Shown: one piece after another, positions 45,545 through 57,500 of the stretch
Layout of the letters: every line of letters starts with the position of its first letter
Position numbering within the stretch: position 1 is the first letter of the stretch
Source of the DNA: Verrucomicrobiota bacterium
GTDB taxonomy: Bacteria; Verrucomicrobiota; Verrucomicrobiia; Verrucomicrobiales; Akkermansiaceae
Direction: 5' to 3'
Length of the DNA stretch: 64,000 nt
Assembly (NCBI GenBank): GCA_017301995.1
Contig: JAFLEH010000028.1
Coordinates: 1-64,000, forward strand
Program-made: the position numbers and the translations under genes
Notes under the pieces: generated by a model
What the model saw: the letters and a program-made list of their open reading frames with translations, nothing else
Databases searched by the model: none
What the model was told of the DNA's origin: nothing

Positions 45545-48500
45545 TCAGGGGGTGGCCGGTTGGGTCGGGACTGCGGGAGCCCCCGCCGGGGGCGGAGGTG
45601 GCTCGGGCAAGGCAGGAGGCACCGGATCGGGCGAGACCGGCTGCGTGAGCAGGTACACGGGCTTTCCGTCCGCGTCGAAGTAGTAGTAGAGCGGGAACAA
45701 GGGCGGAGGCACCTCACCCTGTTTGCCCACATATTGGTCGTAATCGTATCCGATCGTCCAGTAAGGTCCGAAATACACGAGGCTCACACCGGGTGCGGCC
45801 ACGGCACCGCTGTCGATCAGCGAATTGACCTTGCCCATCAGATCGGTCTTGGCCACGCCCTTCTTGAGCATGTTGCGGGCAAGTTCCGCAGCATCGGAAA
45901 TCGCCAGGTCGATGAACGGCGCGCTACTGAAGAACGCGGCGGTGTCGCCGGTTAGGCCGGAAAGCGCGCCAAGAGACGCGGCGCCACCAAACGCGCCACC
46001 ATCCACCGAGTCGGTTAGAATACCGTTCACTCCGCCTGCGGCGAAGGTGTAGTTGAACCGCAGATTGCGGATCGGGTCCGCCGGAACACCGTGGATCAGC
46101 CGGATATAGCTTCCCGCCGGAGCGGATGTGCTTTGGAGCGAGTTCGCGATGAAGAAGATATCGGATCCCACTACATCAAGGTCCGGGTCGAGGTTCACCA
46201 CCCCGATCGCCTCGTCCGGCTGACGGTTGCCGCTGACCTCGTTGACTCCGGGCAAACCCTTCGTTTCGCCACCGATCAGCACGACTTTCGAACCCAGCGG
46301 ACCGGTGAACTTCGTCACCACCGGCACGAAGCGCATGCCGCCATCGGTTGCAACCACGAACGCCGATCCGGTGAAATTGTTGGAACCGGTTAATGTCAGA
46401 CCTTGGTTGTCGCCATCGGCCGCTCCACCATCGGTGTCGCGGATGGCCACGTTCCGGGCGTTGGCCACGGTCAGCAGGTTGAACGAGTTGCCTCGCGGCA
46501 GATTGATATCACCAGTGGCTCCGGTATTCAGCGTCGCCTGGCCCGCGACCTTCACATCGGCGGTTTGCGAGAGCGTTCCTCCGGTAGTTAGAGCGAGGTT
46601 GCCGGTGACCGCTTCAAGGCCGACACCCGCACCGAGGGACACCAGCGAAGTCACTTCAGCCTCGCTGTTGTCCAAAGCAACCCGGTCAACCTTGCCTGGC
46701 CCGCCCGTGAGACCGATGCTGAGCGCGTTGGTCTCGGTGATCGTGATGTTGCCGTTGGCGCGAGCCGCCAGCTCCGTCACGGTGGTGGTCAGGTTGATGT
46801 TGCCGCTCTTCGATTCGGCATACAGCCCGTTGCCGGAAACCGGGCCGCCTGTCAGGTCGGCATCGGAAATCAGGGCCACCAGGTTAGGAGCGGATAGATT
46901 GGCGATGGTCACCGATCCACCCGCCGACTCGGCGGCGATGCGGATATTGCCGTTGGCCGTCGAAACGGACGATCCGGCACCGAGGTTGACGTTGCCGCCG
47001 AACGACTCGATGTCGATGGTTCCGCCATTCGGGCCGGGAGCGGTGGCTCCGGTGGACTGGATTGCGATCGCGCCAGCGGTCACGTTACCCATCGCGCGGA
47101 GGCCGACGTCGTCGTCCGCGGTTACACCGGCGTTGATCGCAAGGGCTTTGCCCGTGCCATTCGCCAGGAGAAGCGCATCGGACGATGTCACACCGGGATT
47201 CGATCCAGCGGAGATGCCAAGCGCGACAGTTAGATTTCCGTTGACCGTTTCGACGCGCACATCGCCAGTCGCGGAATCCCCTGCGAGCGTCAGGGAACTG
47301 GACTCGGCCAATGCGGCCGGAAGTCCGTCCAAGCCAATCCGCTGCACTGTGGTGGAAACCTGTTGGAGGGTCACGTCCGATGTCACCAGGACACCCGTGT
47401 CACCACCCGACTTGGTGGCGAGCGAGGCAACGCTGACATCGATCGGGTTGTCATCCGTGGCGCCGATCCGGCCGCCGGCTTCCAGATAGGCGCCGGTCGC
47501 GGTGATGTTGGCAACCCGGGTCCCTATCAGCGTGGCGAATCCGTTGGAGGCACGACCGACCGTGTCAGACTGTCCGTCCACGATATTGCCACCCGCTTTG
47601 ACGCGAACCGTCCCGCCTGCGGTCACGGTATTCAGGACCACGTCTCCGGACGCCGCGATCCTCGCGCTCTGGGTGACCACAGCCGTGGACGATCCCAGCA
47701 TCGTTAGATTTCCCGATGACGCCTCCGCGTCCAGGGTGCCCGTGGTGGTCACCGTGGATCCGTCCCCGAAGGTCAAGCCGCCCGAGGCCAACAATGAGGC
47801 GTCGCCGGTCGCGACGATGGACGCGGGACCACCGGGATCGCCACTGCCCGCAAGGGCGATATTGCCAACGGCACCCGCCGCCGATTGCAGTCTCAAGGCG
47901 CCGGATTTGTTGGTGCCCACAAGTTGAGTGGCGCTCGACTCGCGCACGACAACCGTCCCGGCGGAATCGAAGTTCAGGCTACCGAAGTTCGCCGCGCCTG
48001 CGGTTCCCACGCTGACACTTGTGCCCTTGAAGGCGGCGTTCGCTCCTACGGTTAGAATGTCGCCCGCGTTATCCGCCAGGGTGATAGCCCCGGTGGCGGT
48101 GACCGTTGCGCCGTTTGTCACGACAACGGTTGTGGCCGCCGAGTCGCCGATAGAACCCGTGGCGTTGAGGGCCAGCGAGGACCCCGTGCTGGAACCGGCC
48201 AGAACCATGTCCGAATCCTCCTGAACATCAACCGCACCCGTGCCGTTGACCGTCAGAGTCCCGAAATTGGCAGTGCCGGCCGCGCCAATCGTGATGGTGG
48301 TTCCCGTGAAGGAGGCGTTGGCACCGACAGTCAACACATCGCCGGCCGTGTCATTGAGAACGATGGATGAACCAACCGCGACGATCGACGAACCATTGGT
48401 AACGGTCAGACTGGTTCCCGTGGTGTCGGAAACAGCGCCCGTGGATGTCAGCGCCAGGCTTCCTGCAGTGCTGGTTCCGGCCAGTGCCGTCGCCGAGTCC

Positions 48501-51500
48501 TCGGCGATCGTCACATTTCCGGCCGAATTGAACGTCAGCGTGCCGGTGTTGAAAATACCGCCGCCAAGCAAAATCGACGTGCCGCCGAACGAACCGAGAC
48601 CGGTCACCGTGACACTCGTTGCGCCAGCGTCGGATAGAGCCCCGGTCGAGGTGATCAGCGCGCTGCCCGCCGTGTTGACCCCAACAATATCGGTATTGGA
48701 ATCCTCGGCGATATTCACGCTTCCGGCCGAATTGAACGTCAGTGTGCCGGTGTTGAACGTCCCGCCACCAAGCGAAATCGAGGTTCCGGCAAACGATCCA
48801 AGCCCCGTGATCGCGATACTCGTGGCCGCGGCATCGGAAATCGCGCCGGTGGATGTCAGGGTGGCACTGCCCGCCGTGTTGGCCCCAACGATATCCATGT
48901 TGGAATCCTCGGCGATCGTCACGTTTCCGGCCGAATTGAAGGTCAGCGTGCCCGTGTTGAAGGTTCCGCCGCCAAGTGAAATCGACGTGCCTCCGAACGA
49001 TCCGAGCCCGGTCACCGTGACGCTCGTCGCTCCGGCGTCGGATAGAGCGCCGGTCGAGGTGATAGAAGCGCTACCCGCCGTATTGACTCCAACAATATCG
49101 GTGTTGGAATCCTCGGCAATGGTCACGTTGCCGGCGGAGTTGAAGTTCACCGTCGTGGCGTTGAAGATGCCGCCGCCGAGAGCGATGGAAGTGCCGCTTG
49201 CGGTTAGCGCGCCGACATTGACGCTCGTCGCACCGGCATCGGAAATGCCGCCGGTGGAACTGAGAGTCGTGGTTCCGCCGGTGTTGATGCCGACGATATC
49301 CATGTTGGAATCCTCGGCGATCGTCACGGAACCTGCCGAATTGAACGTCAGCGTGCCCGTGTTGAAGGTTCCGCCGCCGAGTGAAATCGAGGTGCCGGCA
49401 AACGATCCGAGCGCGGCAATCGCAACGCTTGTCGCGCCCGCGTCGGATAGGGTGCCGGTCGAGGTGATCAGCGCGCCGCCCGCCGTGTTGATCCCGACGA
49501 TATCCGTGTTGGAATCCTCGGCGATCGTCACGTTGCCGGCCGAGTTGAACGTCAGCGTGCCCGTGTTGAACGTGCCACCGCCCAACGAAATCGAGGCCCC
49601 GCCAAAGGAACCGAGTCCGGTCACCGTGACGCTCGTCGCGCCGGCATCGGATAGAGCGCCGGTCGAGGTGATTAGAGCGCTACCCGCCGTGTTGATGCCC
49701 ACGATGTCCGTATCCGAATCCTCGGCGATGGTCACGTTGCCGGCGGAGTTGAAGTTCACCGTCGTGGCGTTGAAGATGCCGCCACCGAGAGCGATGGAAG
49801 TGCCACTTGCGGTTAGCGCGCCAACATTGACGCTCGTCGCACCGGCATCGGATATTCCGCCGATGGAAGTTAGGGTTGTTGCACCGCCGGTGTTGACTCC
49901 GACGATATCCATGTTGGAATCCTCGGCGATGGACACGTTTCCGGCGGAATTGAACGTCAGCGTTCCTGTATTGAACGTGCCTCCGCCCAGGAAAATTGAA
50001 GCACCTCCGAATGAACCGAGGCCGGTCACCGTCACGCTCGCGGCTCCGGCGTCGGATAGGGCACCGGTTGATGTGAGCAAGGCGCTGCCCGCGGTATTCA
50101 CACCCACAATGTCCGTGTTCGAATCCTCGGCAATGGTCACGTTGCCTGCGGAATTGAAGTTCACCGTCGTGGCGTTGAAGATGCCCCCACCCAGCGAGAT
50201 CGAGGTTCCGCTTGCGGTCAGGGCACCGACATTCACGCTTGTCGCTCCAGCGTCGGAGATGCCGCCGATGGAAGTTAGAGTAGTGGCTCCACCGGTGTTG
50301 ACTCCGACAATATCCATGTTGGAATCCTCGTCGATCGTCACGGAACCTGCCGAATTGAATGTCAGCGTGCCGGTGTTGAATGTGCCGCCACCAAGTGAAA
50401 TCGAGGTACCGCCGAACGAACCGAGACCGGTCACCGTCACACTCGTGGCACCTGCGTCGGATAGAGCGCCGGTCGATGTGATCAGCGCGCTCCCGGCGGT
50501 GTTCACGCCGACGATATCCGTGTTGGAATCCTCGGCGATCGTCACCGAACCGGCCGAGTTGAACGTCAGCGTGCCGGTGTTGAAGGTGCCGCCACCCAAC
50601 GAAATCGACGCGCCTCCGAATGAACCGAGCCCGGCCACTGTCACGCTTGTCGCCCCGGCGTCGGATAGGGCGCCGGTCGAGGTGATCGAAGCGCTGTCCG
50701 CGGTGTTGATGCCCACGATGTCCGTATCCGAATCCTCGGCGATGGTCACGCCGCCGGCGGAGTTGAAGTTCGCCGTCGTGGCGTTGAAGATGCCGCCGCC
50801 GAGCGCGATCGAGGTGCCGTTCACGGTCAGCGCTCCGACATTGACGCTCGTCGCGCCGGCATCGGAAATCGCGCCTGTGGAAGTGAGGATCGTGGTCCCG
50901 CCGGTGTTGATTCCGACGATATCCATCGGGGAATCCTCAGCGATCGTCACCGAACCGGCCGAGTTGAACGTCAGGGTGCCGGTATTGAACGTGCCTCCAC
51001 CCAACGAAATCGAGGAGCCACCGAATGAACCGAGCCCGGTTACCGTCACGCTGGTCGCGCCGGCGTCGGATAGAGCGCCGGTCGAGGTGATAGAAGCGCT
51101 GTCCGCCGTGTTGATCCCCACGATGTCCGTGTTGGAATCTTCGGCGATGGTCACGCTTCCTGCGGAATTGAAGTTCACCGTCGTGGCGTTGAAAATACCG
51201 CCGCCAAGGGCGATGGACGTGCCGTTTACGGTCAGGGCGCCGACGTTCACGCTCGTCGCGCCGGCGTCGGAGATGCCGGCGATGGAAGTTAGGGTTGTGG
51301 CACCGCCGGTGTTGACTCCGACAATATCCATGTTGGAATCCTCATCGATGGTCACGGATCCGGCCGAATTGAACGTCAGCGTTCCGGTGTTGAAGATGCC
51401 GCCGCCAAGTGATATCGAGGTACCGCCGAACGAACCTAGCCCGGTCACCGTCACGCTCGTCGCGCCAGCGTCGGATAGAGTCCCGGTCGATGTGATCAGA

Positions 51501-54500
51501 GCGCTGCCTGCCGTGTTGACTCCAACCATATCGGTGTTGGAATCCTCGGCAATGGTCACGTTGCCGGCGGAGTTGAAGTTCACCGTCGTGGCGTTGAAGA
51601 TGCCGCCACCGAGACTGACGGACGTACCGTTCAATGTCAGAGCACCGACATTCACACTCGTCGCACCGGCATCGGAAATACCGCCGGTGGAAGTGAGAGT
51701 AGTGGTTCCGCCGGTATTGATGCCGACGATATCCATGTTGGAATCCTCGTCGATCGTCACGGAACCTGCCGAATTGAATGTCAGCGTGCCGGTGTTGAAG
51801 GTCCCTCCGCCGAGCGAAATCGAGGTGCCGCCGAATGAACCGAGACCGGTCACCGTCACGCTTGTCGCTCCCGCGTCGGATAGAACGCCGGTCGATGTGA
51901 TCAGCGCGCTCCCGGCGGTGTTCACGCCGACGATATCCGTGTTGGAATCCTCGGCGATGGTCACGTTTCCGGCCGAGTTGAACGTCAGCGTGCCGGTGTT
52001 GAAGGTGCCGCCACCCAACGAAATCGACGCGCCTCCGAATGAACCGAGCCCGGTCACTGTCACGCTTGTCGCCCCGGCGTCGGATAGGGCGCCGGTCGAG
52101 GTGATCGAAGCGCTGTCCGCGGTGTTGATGCCCACGATGTCCGTATCCGAATCCTCGGCGATGGTCACGCCGCCGGCGGAGTTGAAGTTCACCGTCGTGG
52201 CGTTGAAGACGCCGGCACCGAGTGCGATGGAGGTGCCGTTCACGGTTAGATCGCCGACATTGACGCTCGTCGCGCCGGCGTCGGAAATCGCGCCTGTGGA
52301 AGTGAGTATCGTGGTCCCGCCGGTGTTGATTCCGACGATATCCATCGAGGAATCCTCGGCAATCGTGACGGGTCCGGCCGTGTTGAAGGTTAGCGTTCCG
52401 GCGTTGAAGATGCCACCGCCGAGTGATATGGAGGTGCATCCGAACGAACCGAGCCCAGCCACCGTCACGCTTGTGGCTCCGGCGTCGGAAAGTGTGCCTG
52501 TGGCATTGATCTGGGCGCTACCCGCGGTATTGATCCCGACGATGTCGAGATTCGAATCCTCGATGATCACCACCGAACCCGCCGAGTTGAATGTTAGAGT
52601 TCCGACATTGAAGATCCCGCCCCCGAGGGCGATGGAAGTTCCGTTGAACGATCCCAACCCGATCACAATCACGCTGGTGGCGCCGGCATCGGAAAGCGCG
52701 CCGGTCGCAGTCAGATCGGCACTGTTGGCGGTATTGACGCCAACGATATTCATCTGCGATCCCTCGCTGATTGTTACCGCACCAACGGAATTGAAGGTCA
52801 ATGTTCCCGCATTGAAGGCATTGGCCGTTCCAATGTTGATCGATGTTCCGGTCAGATCCGCCAGACCTCCGACCCCGACGATCCCGGAATTGGTGATCGC
52901 TCCGCCTGCAAGGACTGTCGCGTTTCCGCTCGCCGATAGCGCTGGCAGGTCAACCGCCGCATTGTTGAAGGTGATGAAAAGATTCCGCAGGCCGGATAGG
53001 CCGGAAAGCGTCGGAACGGTGGCTCCCGCATTCACGTTGCGCAGTCCGAAATCGCGGACGTTGCCCTGCGTGCCCACAACGCTAACGCCACCGCCGAAGT
53101 CGTTCGCCTCAGTGTGGAGAAGAATGTCCGTACCGGGCGTCGTCACCTCGAGCGTGGTCGCGCCGGTTACCGTGAGAGCACCGGTTTGATCGACCGTTCC
53201 GCCGGCGATCACCGCAAGGCTGGCGACATTGCCGGTTCCAAACCTGAGCGCGTTCTTATCGGTGATCTGGGAGGCTGCCCCGGTCAGGGAAACCGCACCC
53301 TGGAAGTCGTTGTTCGTATCCGTCAGGGTGATGGTTCCGGCGCCGGCGTTGATCGTGGACGCTCCGGTTACAGTTAGACCGCCCGCCGACTGGCTGATCG
53401 GGCCACCGTTGCTGGTGGCGATGAGGATTCCGCTCACCGTGCCGGTGCCTAGCCCCAGCGCTCCGGTCGAAATGACGGTTAGATTGCCGGTGGCCACGGT
53501 TCCCAGAGTCAGGGCGTTGGAGTCCGTCAGTTGGACCACTCCGCCGGTTAGGGAAACCGTATGGGCGAAATCGTTCAGAACGTTGGTCGCCGTGATAGCT
53601 CCGGTTCCCGAATCAAGGGCAAGGAGAGCCCCGGTGGAAACCGCGTCCTGATAATCCTGCGCCCCGGTCGTTTTCACCGATCCGCCATTGAACGCGACAC
53701 TTCCGGTCGCGTCCGTTAGAATGCTTGCAAGGCGGGTTGATCCGCCCACGGCCGCGCCAAAGGTGGTCGCACCCGAGGAATTGGCGGTTAGAGCGAATCC
53801 TCCGTCCAAAGTCCCGCCGAAGGTGATCGGACCCACTCCGGCATTCAACACGGTGACCGCGCCGAGCACTACCGGGCCGGTGTAAACCTGCCCAGTGACG
53901 CCATTTGTGGTTACCGCGCCTCCGTTGAGAAGAATCGATCCAGCGGAAACATTCAGCCCCGCGAGAGGTGTCCCTCCGCCCACGGCGCCACCGAAGGTAA
54001 CCGTGCCGGCCGTGATCACACCGAGCGAGGACGGACCATTCACGGTACCCGCGAACAGCACTGGAGCGGTACCGGCGTTCAGCGCCGTGTTGCCGGTGAT
54101 CGCGAGCGAGCCGTTGAACGCCATTCCGCCGGCGGCCGTGGTCGTCACGGTGGAAGCGCTGATACCGGCCGGGGAATTGGCGGTTAGAGTGTCGAGATTC
54201 GTCACGCCGCCGAGGGTGATCACATTCGTTCCCGATAGCGTCAGATCAAACGCGCCGGTGATGGTCCCACCGATGGTTAGAGCACCCGAACCGGTTGTAT
54301 TGAACGCCTGGTCCGCGGTCAGTGTCAGCGGCATGTTGACCGTCTGAAGATTGTTGGAATTGTTGACGATTCCGGTGTTCAGGCTGATCGCGTTTCCGCC
54401 GAGGGTAAAAGCGGAGGCGCCGGTTTTGAAGTCAATCCGCTCCAGCGCGAGACCCACGATGTTATTATTCGGCGTGAGCCGGAGCGCTCCGGCAAATTCC

Positions 54501-57500
54501 ACGATGTCGCCCGTTCCCGGGACTCCGGCGTTGCCAATCCAATTTACGGTATCACTCCAATTGTCGGAACCGCCTCCGCCGTCCCACGTCCAGGTCGTAG
54601 CCGCTCTGGTCAGGGCGATATTTCCCGTAGCTCCGTCGGCGTAGCCAATATTGAACATCTGGCCGTCAATAGCCAATGAACTCCCGGCCGAGAACGTACC
54701 GATAACAGCACCCACGGGTTTGTCGATGACCGTGACACTGTTGCCCACGCTATAACTGAAGGGAGCCTCTCCATCGAGGGTCGCGTTCGTGACCTGGACG
54801 GTATTTCCAGCACCGAGAACCGTGATCTTGTCGAAGGTGCCGGCCGCAGTTCCGTTCAGGGTAACATATAGAGTCGAAGTCGCCGAAAACTCGACATTTC
54901 CGGTGATTGTCAAAGCCCCGGCGGTGGCATCCCCGCCCACGCTGACCTTGCCATCGAACCGGATGTCCGTTCCCGTCAGGGATCCGCCCGCGACAACGGT
55001 CTCAACCCCCTGCTTGTATCGCTGCGTGCGGGTCGTCGTGAATGCTCCGCTGATCAGAACCGCGCGCTCGGCGATGAAATCGTCAACCCCGGCGATGGCG
55101 CTGCTGAGCGCGACAGGACTCGTGAAGTCGAGAGTTAGGTCATTGCCACCTCCGAGCAAACCGGATCCGAGCGTCAACGTTGTTCCAGTTAGAGTGCTGG
55201 CGCCAGTCAGCGTGACCGCGGCATTGTAGGTCTGGCTGCCGGTGGTGGTGAACGATCCGTTCACATTCACCGCCTTTTGGGCCACGAAATCATGTACTCC
55301 CGTAATGGATGCCGGCAGCGTGACCGCGGACGTGAAATCAAGCGTTAGATCATTGCCGCCACCGGTGATTCCCGAGGCAAGCGCGAGGGATGATCCGGTC
55401 AGCACGCTGTTTCCGGTGAGCGTCACCCCGCCATTGTATGTCTGCGTGCCGGTGGTGGTGAACGAACCGTTCACGTTGACCGCCTTCTGTGCGGTGAAGT
55501 TGTCCACTCCGGCGATCGCTCCGGTTAGAGTGAATGGTGTGGTGAAATCAAGGGTCAAATCGTTTCCTCCACCGGCAAGACCGGCCGACAGGACCAGCGT
55601 CGTTCCGGTCAAAGTGCTGTCGCCAGTCAGGGTAACCAGTCCATTGTAGGTCTGACTGCCGCTGGTGGTGAACGAACCGTTCACGTTCACCGCCTTTTGG
55701 GCGATGAAGTTGTCAACGCCAGTGATGGATCCCGGCAGCGTGACCGGGGTGGTGAAATCGAGTGTCAGATCGTTGCCACCGCCGGTGAGACCGGCGGCAA
55801 GGGAGAGCGCCGAACCGGTCAACGTGGCGTTTCCGGTTAGCGTGACGGCATGGTTATAGGTCTGTGAGGTTCCGGATGTGATCGACCCGGAAAGCGAGAT
55901 CCCCGCTACGGCCGTAACATCCAGCGCCTGGCCGATCGTTGATCCGGCAAGCGCGATGGAATCGAGATCGACCAGCGTGACATTGTTGGCACCACTGTTG
56001 GTGACCGCCACCACGCCGGTGAAATCGTTGCCCGCATCGGTGAGCGAAATCCCTCCGGCATTTCCGGTAATCGTGACAGCTCCGGCACCCGCTGTTTGGA
56101 CGATCGCGCCGCTTTGGGCGATGCCCACCGCGTTGATCCCGAGCGTGCCCGTTCCGAGGGTCATGCCCCCGATTGAAAGTACGTTCATGTCGCGGACCGC
56201 CACGTTGTTCGCACCGCTGTTAGTCACCGTTAGCGCACCCGTGAAATCGTTGCCCGCGTTGTCGAGCGTCACGGCACCCGCGTTGCCGGTGATTGTGACG
56301 GCACCCGCGCCAGCGGTTTGGACAATCGCTCCGCTTTGGGTGATACCCACCGCGTTGATGCCAAGCGTGCCGGTGCCGATCGTCAAACCGCCGATTTCCA
56401 GCGCGTTGGCATCCTGAATGAAAACATTGTTCGCACCGCTGTTGGTCACGGTCACCGCCCCCGTGAAGTCGTTCAACACATCGTCGAGGGTCACTCCGCC
56501 GGCATTTCCGGTTATGGTCACCGCCCCGGCGCCGGCACCCTGCGTGATGGCGCCGGTCTGGGTGATGCCCACCGCGTTGATTCCGAGGGTGCCCGTGCCG
56601 AGGGTCATCCCCCCGATTGACAGTGCGTTCATGTCGCGGATCGCCACGTTGTTCGCACCGCTGTTAGTCACCGTTAGCGCCCCCGTGAAATCGTTGCCCG
56701 CGTTGTCGAGTGTCACGGCACCCGCGTTGCCGGTGATCGTTACCGCACCAGCCCCCGCTGCCTGGGTGATCGCACCGGTTTGGGTGATGCCAACCGCGTT
56801 GATGCCGAGCGTTCCGGTGCCTAACGTCATTCCCGCGATGGACAACGCGTTGGTGTCGCGGATGGAAACGGCGGGGCCCGTTGCCGTTAGCGTGACGGCA
56901 CCCACGAAATTGTTGGCTGATGCCAGATTGATTCCACCCGCGCCGGCGTTCGCGTTGGAAGTGCCGATCACCGTGAGTGGGCCTGTTTGGGAGATATCAA
57001 ATCCGTTGCTGGTGGCAAGCAGGGCGCCACCCACCGTGCCGCCGCCCAAATTGAGGGCTCCGGTGGAGGTCGCTGTCAGGTTGCCAGACAGATTGAGGGA
57101 TCCCAATGTCAGATCATCGAGATCAACGATATCCACGTTGGTTCCCGAAAGCATGACAACTCCGCCAAAGTCGTTGCCGGGATTGGTCAGGACCGAATTC
57201 GAAAGGCCGGTATTGAAGAGCGACGAACCGGTCACCGCGATCGGTGCGGTCTGGGTAATGTCTCCACCCACAGCAACAGCGCTGAGAGCGCCTCCCCCAG
57301 TGATGGTTACCGCGGCACCGAAGCTGATGCCCCCTCCGTTTGCGTTGACTTCAAAGTTTCCGCCGCCTGTGCTGGTTACCGCCGCGTTGATTTCCACGTT
57401 CGAATCCGCGTTCAGGCTGAGAGTCCGGGCCGAAGCCCAGGTGATCGGTGCGGAGACGGTGATGCGGCCGCCAAACGGCGCCGCACCGGCGAAAGTGGTC

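Noticed and set aside
48400..52830. CRISPR array
   Set aside because: Units are contiguous coding repeats of about 200 bases with no spacers and no cas genes.
48240..53189. Plus-strand protein of 1,649 residues opposite TpsA
   Set aside because: It is low-complexity (VPPPSEIEVP-type repeats) created by reading the TpsA repeats on the other strand; no signal, domain or start context supports it.
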